Source of the DNA: Croceibacterium aestuarii
GTDB lineage: Bacteria; Pseudomonadota; Alphaproteobacteria; Sphingomonadales; Sphingomonadaceae
Reading direction: 5' to 3'
DNA length: 64,000 nt
Assembly: GCF_030657335.1 (NCBI RefSeq)
Contig: NZ_CP131039.1
Span: 1,876,501 to 1,940,500 of the forward strand
Shown here: in pieces, positions 58,303 to 64,000 of the stretch
Layout: each line of letters starts with the position of its first letter
Position numbering within the stretch: position 1 is the stretch's first letter
The notes under the pieces: generated by a model
The model's database searches: none
What the model saw: only the letters and a program-made list of their open reading frames with translations
What the model was told of the DNA's origin: nothing
Position numbers and translations under genes: made by a program

Positions 58303-58392
58303 ATCTGTGTTGTCCGGTGACTTGATATCTGCAGCAGCATCCTCGTTGCCGCCGCTTGGCGCATAGTTCAACCCGCGGCGACGCGGGACGCC

Positions 58393-59670
58393 CTATTCGG
58401 CCGCTTCCCTGAGCCCGGGGTCGAGATGCCAGACGGGCGGCTCCTCGCTCTCGCGCAGTCGCTCGCTTTCCTCGTGCATGAACTCACGGGTCATCGGGAT
58501 CGCCTCACGGTTCTTCACGTAGACGATCTGCCAGTTGACCATGTTGCCATTGCGAAAGCTCTGTTCGGCTCCGGCGAGGTAGAACAGCCACATCCGGTAG
58601 AATTCCTCGTCGTAGAGCCCGACGATCTCGTCGCGGTGCATGACCGTGCGATTGTACCACTCCTCCAGCGTGTAACTGTAGTGGAAGCGCATCGCCTCAA
58701 CGTCCATGACCTGCCAGCCATACTGCTCCGACTGCGTGACGAGTTCGCTCAGGGCCGGGATATAGCCGCCGGGGAAGATGTACTTTCGCGTCCAGCCGTC
58801 GGTGAACCCCGGCGGGCCGGCGCGGCCGCAGCAGTGGCTGAACATCACCCCGTCCGGCTTGAGCAGCTTGGCGGTGTGGGAGAAGAATTGCGGATAGTGG
58901 GCGGTGCCGACGTGCTCGAGCAGTCCGACGGAGCTGATCCGGTCGAACTCACCTGCGACGTCGCGGTAGTCCATTAGCGCGAACCTGACCTTGTCGGCCA
59001 CGCCCTCGGCCTTCGCACGTTCCTTGCAGAAGGCGATCTGATCCTGGGCGAGGGCCACGCCAAGCACCTCGCAGCCGTAGTGCTTGTGCAGATAGAGCGC
59101 GAAGCCGCCCCAGCCGCAGCCGATGTCGAGCACCTTCATGCCCGGCTTGATGTTCATCTTGGCGGCCATGTGCGCCTTCTTGTCGAGCTGCGCCTTCTCC
59201 AGGCTGTTCGACGTGTCGCGGTAATAGCCCATCGTGTACTGGCGGTCCTCGTCGAGGAACAGCTCGTAGAGCCGCCGGGTCAGGTTGTAGGTATGCTCGG
59301 CGTTCTTGCGCGCCTTGCCCTTGAGGTTGATGCCGTCGGCCTTGGCCGCGAGCTTCTGGGCCAGCTTCTTGAGCGCACCCTGCGGCTGGATCGCGCTGTC
59401 GCCGTGACGCTTGGTGTTGGCCGTGACGAACAGGATCATGTCCCGGACGTCGTGCGGCGGCTCCACCACCAGCCAGCCCCACATGAATGCTTCGCCGGCA
59501 CCGACCTGCGGGTAGCGGGCGATGTGGTTGGCCGCCTTGCGATGGGTCAGGCGGATGCGGATTTCTTCGCCGCCGCCGGGCCCATATTCGTAGACTTTGC
59601 CATCATGATCGGTGACCACCAGCCGTCCATCGCGGATCGCCTTGGTCAGAAACTTGTCGAGCAGCCACAT
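58393..59670 (-). CDS. Second CFA-synthase-family SAM-dependent methyltransferase
   Basis: A 425-residue paralog of the next gene downstream. It has the SAM motif KVLDIGCGWGGFALYLHKHY, EHVGTAHYPQFF, YIFPGGYIPALSE and EWYNRTVMHRDEIVGLYDEE, but the active-site HTIG is changed to SHCCGRAGPPG. It also has a 40-residue lysine-rich insert around residues 115-160 (KKLAQKLAAKADGINLKGKA). It may modify different lipids or make methyl-branched rather than cyclopropane chains. Confidence 0.9.
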   Translation of the reverse strand: MWLLDKFLTKAIRDGRLVVTDHDGKVYEYGPGGGEEIRIRLTHRKAANHIARYPQVGAGEAFMWGWLVVEPPHDVRDMILFVTANTKRHGDSAIQPQGALKKLAQKLAAKADGINLKGKARKNAEHTYNLTRRLYELFLDEDRQYTMGYYRDTSNSLEKAQLDKKAHMAAKMNIKPGMKVLDIGCGWGGFALYLHKHYGCEVLGVALAQDQIAFCKERAKAEGVADKVRFALMDYRDVAGEFDRISSVGLLEHVGTAHYPQFFSHTAKLLKPDGVMFSHCCGRAGPPGFTDGWTRKYIFPGGYIPALSELVTQSEQYGWQVMDVEAMRFHYSYTLEEWYNRTVMHRDEIVGLYDEEFYRMWLFYLAGAEQSFRNGNMVNWQIVYVKNREAIPMTREFMHEESERLRESEEPPVWHLDPGLREAAE

Positions 59671-59806
59671 ATCGGGCGCCTCTCCCCCCTCGATTGCAAA
59701 GCGGGAGCGTGAACTGCCGGATCGCGGACTGTCAATCTCTCGCTGTGAATCCGCCTTTGCGGTCGGCTCTGTGCTTGATCGGCGCTGGCCGCGTGCGACG
59801 CACCCG

Positions 59807-60547
59807 TCAGGCGCCCGCGTACCAGTGGTAGCCGGAACGGTCCTCCCAGTATCCACCCTTGCCGCCGGCGATCCCGTCGAGGCTCGCCACTGCTTCGATT
59901 GCCGTCAGGTATTTGGCGCTCTTGTAGCCGAGCTGGCGTTCTATCCGCACGCGCAGGGGCGCGCCGTTGGCGACCGGCAGCGGTTCGCCATTGAGGGAAT
60001 GGGCGACGATCGTCTGCGGATGGTAGGCATCGACCATGTCGACGCTTTCGTAATACGGGCTGCCTGCCAGGATGTCGGCGCAGCGGAACACGACATAGTT
60101 GGCGGCGGACTGCACCCCGGCCATGTCGAGCAAGGTGCCGAGTCGGGGCCCGGTCCACTCGCCGATTGCGCTCCAGCCCTCGACGCAGTCATGGCGCGTG
60201 ATCTGTCTGCGCTGGGGCAAAGCCTGGAGTTGTTCTAGCGTGAACTGCAGCGGCCGGTCGACCAGTCCGCCGACGGCCAGCGACCAACCGGAAAATCCGC
60301 TGGCCAAATGCGCCGCATAAGCCGCATCGCCAGGATCGGTGGTCCCGTTGCCGCGAAAGAAGGGCGAGATGTCGGCCTTCGTGAATTCCTGCGCCAGCCC
60401 GCGCTGGCTGGCGAGCGCGCGGTGCGCCCTGCGGTGCCAGTCCTCGGACAGCTTGAACAACGACTGCATCGGGCCGCTCTCGCCGATCTTCGAGCATCCG
60501 GCGAGGAAGCCGGCCCCGAGACCGGCGATCAGGTTACGCCGTTTCAT
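59807..60547 (-). CDS. Molybdopterin-dependent sulfite-oxidase-fold oxidoreductase
   Basis: A 246-residue lipoprotein (lipobox LAGC, cysteine 18) with the oxidoreductase molybdopterin-binding domain (PF00174). The Moco-coordinating cysteine is C121 in ITRHDCVEGWSAIGEW. Other parts are FRCADILAGSPYYESVDM and PLPVANGAPLRVRIERQLGY, both typical. It is related to, but not the same as, MsrP. It is encoded with a cytochrome b subunit that overlaps it by 14 nt, presumably its electron partner. Confidence 0.9.
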   Translation of the reverse strand: MKRRNLIAGLGAGFLAGCSKIGESGPMQSLFKLSEDWHRRAHRALASQRGLAQEFTKADISPFFRGNGTTDPGDAAYAAHLASGFSGWSLAVGGLVDRPLQFTLEQLQALPQRRQITRHDCVEGWSAIGEWTGPRLGTLLDMAGVQSAANYVVFRCADILAGSPYYESVDMVDAYHPQTIVAHSLNGEPLPVANGAPLRVRIERQLGYKSAKYLTAIEAVASLDGIAGGKGGYWEDRSGYHWYAGA

Positions 60548-61208
60548 CGATGGGCCCTCCGGTAATCATATCGCGCAATTGTCCGAGCGGACCCGACAGC
60601 AGGACAAGCGTGACGTGGAGCAGGAAGAAACCGAACAGCGCCCAGGCGGTGATGAAGTGGATCGAACGCGCACTCTGCCGTCCGCCGACGAGGGCCAACA
60701 GCGGGTCGGTGAGCGGTTCGAGACCCGGGCTGATCGACATGCCGGTGAGGATCATCGTCGGCAGGAGGATGAAGACGACGATGGCGTAAGCCAGCTTCTG
60801 CAGGAAATTGTACTTCCCCTCGCCGCGGGAGAAGTCGAACTTGAGGTGCGAAACGATGTCGGCGCGGATTGCGCTCCAGCGCCATTCCTTGCGCGTCGTG
60901 ACGAGGTCGCGCATGAAATGGCGGTTCAGCAGGCTGGCGATCATGAACAGCAGCAGCGCGAGGGCAAAAACCCACGCGAACAGCAAGTGCCAATCGCGTG
61001 CCCCGGCAAGGCTGTAGTGGCCGGGAATCGTCGCCCAACCGGGGAATCGCATCACGTGCAGCCATGCCTCGCTGCTCTCGAAGCCCCAATCGCCCCAATA
61101 GAGGCGCGGGTGGGCGTTGGAGATGTTGAGGCCCGACATGAACAGGATGGCCAGCGCCAGAAGGTTGACCCAATGCCAAAGACGCGTCGCGAGACGATGC
61201 TTTTTCAT
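60534..61208 (-). CDS. Cytochrome b (b561/formate-dehydrogenase-gamma-like) membrane subunit
   Basis: A 224-residue integral membrane protein with about four helices. It begins KHRLATRLWHWVNLLALAIL, with histidines in helix 1 and further heme-ligand candidates in DWHLLFAWVFALALLLFM and SIHFITAWALFGFFLLHVTL. Such subunits shuttle electrons between quinone and a periplasmic Moco enzyme. Its 3' end overlaps the Moco gene. Confidence 0.88.
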   Translation of the reverse strand: MKKHRLATRLWHWVNLLALAILFMSGLNISNAHPRLYWGDWGFESSEAWLHVMRFPGWATIPGHYSLAGARDWHLLFAWVFALALLLFMIASLLNRHFMRDLVTTRKEWRWSAIRADIVSHLKFDFSRGEGKYNFLQKLAYAIVVFILLPTMILTGMSISPGLEPLTDPLLALVGGRQSARSIHFITAWALFGFFLLHVTLVLLSGPLGQLRDMITGGPIDETA

Positions 61209-61966
61209 AGAGATTCCTCTCTGGCGAGAAAGATCACGTCGCGCGCCTGGTTTAGCAGGTGCTGGCCCGAATCGACAAATAGGGTCTGCCCGCTGGCGAG
61301 CGGTCCGCAAGCGAGAAACCATGCCGCTTCGGCGATTTCGCCCTCGCCGGTGCGGCGCTGCAGCAGGTTGAGACGGTGCGAGCGTTCCGCTTCCTCGGCG
61401 GACTGATCGTGGCTCGGCAGGATCGCGCCCGGGGCGAGAGCGAAGACCCGGTCTTCGGCGGGCAGCGCCATGGCCATCATCGGCACCGTCCCGGCCAGGG
61501 CGTGCTTGCTCATCGTGTAGCTGAAGAAGTCGGGATTGGGATTCGCGAGCTTCTGGTCGGTCACCTGGATTGCGCAGCGCCCTTGGGCCGAGCGGGCATT
61601 GTGCATGAAGGTGTGAGTCATCACCGCCGGGGCCACTGCGTTGACGCGCATCGCCTCGCGGTTGGTCTCGGGGTCGAGCGTGCCGACATCGTCGGGCTTG
61701 AAGACCGAGGCCGAATTGACCAGCACGCGCCAGTCGGGCAGCCGCGCTGCGAGGTCGAGGATCATCGCCTGCGCGGCGCCGAGATCGACGAGGTTGCACG
61801 CAACGACTTCGGCATCGGGCAATTCCGCGGCGAGTGAGTCGGCTTCGCTGCGCGAGCGGTTGCAGTGAATGACGACGTGCCAGCCCTCGACGGCGAAGCG
61901 GCGGCAAATCGCCGCGCCGATGCGGCGCGCCCCTCCGGTAACGAGGACGGCGGGCCTTGCGCTCAC
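61205..61966 (-). CDS. SDR-family oxidoreductase (pteridine-reductase/FolM-like)
   Basis: A 253-residue short-chain dehydrogenase. The cofactor motif is TGGARRIGAAICRRF, where the ARRIG sequence is typical of pteridine reductases and FolM. The catalytic site is SYTMSKHALAGTV (YxxxK). NSASVFKPDD replaces the usual NNAS. It may reduce dihydropterins, which would fit its location beside a Moco-enzyme gene, but this is inference. GTG at 61966 is the start. It overlaps the next gene by 4 nt. Confidence 0.85.
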   Translation of the reverse strand: MSARPAVLVTGGARRIGAAICRRFAVEGWHVVIHCNRSRSEADSLAAELPDAEVVACNLVDLGAAQAMILDLAARLPDWRVLVNSASVFKPDDVGTLDPETNREAMRVNAVAPAVMTHTFMHNARSAQGRCAIQVTDQKLANPNPDFFSYTMSKHALAGTVPMMAMALPAEDRVFALAPGAILPSHDQSAEEAERSHRLNLLQRRTGEGEIAEAAWFLACGPLASGQTLFVDSGQHLLNQARDVIFLAREESL

Positions 61967-62559
61967 TCGCGAACGGCGTCGAACGAGAAGGTCAGCCCGA
62001 CGGTCTGATCGAGCCCGCCGCCGTGAGAGCCGAGGCCGATGCCATAGCCGACTCGGTCGATCGAAGCCTGTCCTTCGACATGGCGCTGCGCACCGCTGCC
62101 GCTGAGACGGAATTCAACGTCCTGCGCCATGCTCATGCCGTGGAGCGAGAGAGTGCCGTGGGCGACGAAGCGCCCGTCGGGCAGGCTCTCGACGTTGTCG
62201 CTGGAGAAGGTCGCGGTCGGGTGCGAAGCGGTACCGAAGAACTCGTCGTCCTGCAGCAGGCTATCCTTGAAGCTCTCGCCCACCGAGGCGCTGGTCAGGT
62301 CGACGTCTATCTTGATGGCCGCGTCGCCCGGGGCGTCGGGGTTGAAGTTGATCGTCCCGCCCCACTTTGAGAAACCGCCGTTAATGTCGGTCCCGTCGTT
62401 GGCGACCGCAAAGCCAAGCTCGCCGCCGGGCTGGATCGTCCAGGCCGGCGCGGTGCTGTCGGCAGCGACGGCGGTGGTGGAGCCGCCGAAGGCCACAAGC
62501 CCACCGCCCGCCAAAAGGGCGGCTGCCAGGGTCGCTGTCTTGATGCGGTACAATTTCAT
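61963..62559 (-). CDS. YceI-family periplasmic lipid-binding protein
   Basis: A 198-residue protein with signal peptide (MKLYRIKTATLAAALLAGGG, cut near AVAA). The YceI beta-barrel, which in characterised members binds a long isoprenoid, is visible as WTIQPGGELGFAVANDGTDI, FSKWGGTINFNPDAP, and HGTLSLHGMSMAQDVEFRL. It shares the operon with a fused cytochrome b561-YceI protein. ATG 62559 gives a proper signal peptide. Confidence 0.92.
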   Translation of the reverse strand: MKLYRIKTATLAAALLAGGGLVAFGGSTTAVAADSTAPAWTIQPGGELGFAVANDGTDINGGFSKWGGTINFNPDAPGDAAIKIDVDLTSASVGESFKDSLLQDDEFFGTASHPTATFSSDNVESLPDGRFVAHGTLSLHGMSMAQDVEFRLSGSGAQRHVEGQASIDRVGYGIGLGSHGGGLDQTVGLTFSFDAVRE

Positions 62560-62631
62560 CTCGATCCTCTCCGAAATCCTTGCGCGGGCTATAACCGGGC
62601 CAAGGCGCTCTGTCATGGTGCCGGCGTTCGC

Positions 62632-63870
62632 CTAGTTCCTTGTCGCATTGAAACTGAACTCGACGTTGACCGTCGGCGATAGCGCCTCGGCCACTTCGCC
62701 CGATCCGATTCCGAATATCGTCCGATCAAGCGAAGTGGTGCCGGTGACGCTCTTCGTCTGTGCGTTTCCCTGCAGCTTGAAAGTGAGGGGTACCGACTTG
62801 GTCTGCCCCTTCAGCGACAGGCGGCCCTGCGCCTTGAAGGTGCCTGGCCCGGTCGCTTGCACCGAGGTGCTTCGCCAGGTGGCCGTGCCGGCAGGGCCGA
62901 GAAAATCGGCTTGCCGCAGCATCGAATCCTGGGTCGGGTCCGCGACCGTCGCACTCGCCAGGTCGACCTCGATGCGAATCTCGGCAGTGGCCGGGTCGCC
63001 AGGATCGAAGGCAATCGCGCCGCTCCAGCGATCGAAACGCCCGGCGATGCGATCGTCTCCGTTGAGGACCGAGAAACGCAGGCTGCCGCCCGGGGCTATC
63101 GTCCATACCGGTGGGGCGGCAGGCTCGTTCGCCGGAGTCTCGGTCGCAGCCACGTCCGGCGGCTCTGCGCTCTCGGTGGCGAGCGGACTCGGGGTGGCGG
63201 ACGGTGTCGGTGTAGCGGGCGGGGCTGCGCTATCGACCGGTGCCTCGCTGGCAACCCCGTCCTTCTCCGGCTGCGGCGCCGACAGCGCGAAGGGGAGCAT
63301 GAAAAGCAGCGCCGCAAGGCCCAGCAACCCCAGTGCTGCCATCGAAGATCCGCCGGGCGCCATCCGGCCAAGCGTTTCATCGTGGAGCAGCAATTGGTGA
63401 CGCAAGGCGCCGGCGATGTGCAGCGCGACGAGTGCGGCACCAGCCCAGGCAAGCACTGTGTGAAGCTGCTCGGCAGGTTCGAACGCGCCGTGGGGGAGGG
63501 GCAAGTGCGGCCAGCCGATCTTGCCGAACAGCACGGTCGGCACTTCGACCGGCGCGGTCGACACGAGCGCCCAGCCCGAGAGCGGAGCAAGCAGCATGAA
63601 AACATAGAGGCCGCCGTGAACCGTCTTTGCCAGCGTCGTCTGCCAGCCGGTATCGAGCGCCGGCGGCGGCGTGCGTAGCAACCGCCAGGCAATTCGGCAG
63701 ACGGTGAGCAGCAGCACGGTGATACCGACCGACTTGTGCAGCTGAATCAGGGCAAAGCCTTTCGTCCCTTCGGGCATGGCAAAGCCGAGTCCGATCTGAA
63801 ACGAGAGGGTGATCGCAAGGAGCCAGTGCAACCAGATGGCAACTGCGCTGTACCGGGTTGCAATCTGCAT
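62632..63870 (-). CDS. Cytochrome b561-YceI fusion protein
   Basis: A 412-residue protein. Residues about 5-195 are a four-to-five-helix cytochrome b561 (TRYSAVAIWLHWLLAITLSF, LHKSVGITVLLLTVCRIAWR, LHTVLAWAGAALVALHIAGA), with two or more heme-ligand histidines. A Pro/Ala/Thr-rich linker (about 200-255) leads to a YceI domain (WTIAPGGSLRFSVLNGDDRI to the end). The fusion suggests the YceI part binds a quinone or isoprenoid used by the heme protein. It lies 72 nt upstream of the free YceI gene. Confidence 0.92.
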   Translation of the reverse strand: MQIATRYSAVAIWLHWLLAITLSFQIGLGFAMPEGTKGFALIQLHKSVGITVLLLTVCRIAWRLLRTPPPALDTGWQTTLAKTVHGGLYVFMLLAPLSGWALVSTAPVEVPTVLFGKIGWPHLPLPHGAFEPAEQLHTVLAWAGAALVALHIAGALRHQLLLHDETLGRMAPGGSSMAALGLLGLAALLFMLPFALSAPQPEKDGVASEAPVDSAAPPATPTPSATPSPLATESAEPPDVAATETPANEPAAPPVWTIAPGGSLRFSVLNGDDRIAGRFDRWSGAIAFDPGDPATAEIRIEVDLASATVADPTQDSMLRQADFLGPAGTATWRSTSVQATGPGTFKAQGRLSLKGQTKSVPLTFKLQGNAQTKSVTGTTSLDRTIFGIGSGEVAEALSPTVNVEFSFNATRN

Positions 63871-63955
63871 GACGATCCTATTTTGCCGGAATCAATTAGG
63901 TTGCCATTATGCCGATCGGCGCAGAATTGAAAGCCTCCGCCTGTGCAACGGCCTG

Positions 63956-64000
63956 TTATGCGTCGGGGATGTTGGCGCGCAATTCTTCGAGCCAGACGTC
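63956..64000 (-). CDS. C-terminal end of an unidentified protein (partial)
   Basis: On the minus strand the last 45 bases read DVWLEELRANIPDA followed by TAA at 63958-63956. A gene entering from the right edge is likely, since coding density here is high, but 14 residues do not identify it. It is 85 nt upstream of the b561-YceI start. Confidence 0.35.
   Translation of the reverse strand, partial: DVWLEELRANIPDA

Overview
The window is GC-rich alphaproteobacterial chromosome, most likely from Sphingomonadales (an Erythrobacteraceae- or Sphingomonadaceae-like genome). The reasons are the merged S10-spc-alpha ribosomal cluster with adk but no rpmJ or infA, the order mdh-sucD-sucA-sucB-lpd without sucC, an alphaproteobacterial LexA box (GAAC-N7-GAAC) before uvrA, an EcfG-type general-stress promoter (GGAAC-N17-CGTT) before an Hsp20 gene, and many short sphingomonad-style conserved hypotheticals. 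No rRNA, tRNA, CRISPR array, integrase or intact insertion sequence was seen.

Region 1 (1-13,990, all + strand): translation supercluster from the end of rplC to rplQ, including secY, adk and rpoA, closed by a strong terminator. Region 2 (14,100-16,400): two tandem exported paralogs of unknown function, a TRIC/UPF0126 membrane protein and a 53-residue membrane peptide. Region 3 (16,380-24,290, - strand): a TCA block, mdh-sucD-sucA-sucB-lpdA, plus a coupled VOC protein. Region 4 (24,560-29,240): a GGDEF/EAL membrane protein, a PF10118-type metal-dependent hydrolase, a small conserved protein and a SleB-type cell-wall hydrolase.

Region 5 (29,380-34,110): a cobalamin riboswitch followed by a tightly coupled btuB-btuF-btuC-btuD-like uptake operon. 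Region 6 (34,060-40,670): two more peptidoglycan hydrolases, an RNA 2',3'-cyclic phosphodiesterase, a membrane-tethered LuxR-type regulator, small conserved proteins and an exported M13 peptidase. Region 7 (40,860-43,600): Hsp20 under an EcfG promoter and a three-gene envelope-stress operon (DUF3618, holin-X-like and an LEA-like protein). Region 8 (43,810-47,070): uvrA with a LexA box, an in-frame palindromic insertion and a decayed second copy of its own 3' end.

Region 9 (about 47,070-49,440): an AT-rich island encoding an ABC-type AAA ATPase and an overlapping DUF4435/TOPRIM protein. This matches the architecture of the PARIS anti-phage system (AriA/AriB) and is the most notable accessory locus here. 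Next to it lies decaying DNA: a truncated, frameshifted VOC gene, and a frameshifted HTH gene that carries a 28-nt palindrome also found between rpsM and rpsK. Region 10 (51,600-55,050): an exported unknown, a membrane-anchored L7/L12-CTD-like protein, rlpA, an 850-nt gene-free stretch with DnaA-box-like sites, and argG. Region 11 (55,120-64,000): an exported Cys/His protein, a MATE transporter, two tandem cyclopropane-fatty-acid-synthase paralogs, a Moco sulfite-oxidase-like protein with its cytochrome b partner, a pteridine-reductase-like SDR, a YceI protein and a cytochrome b561-YceI fusion.
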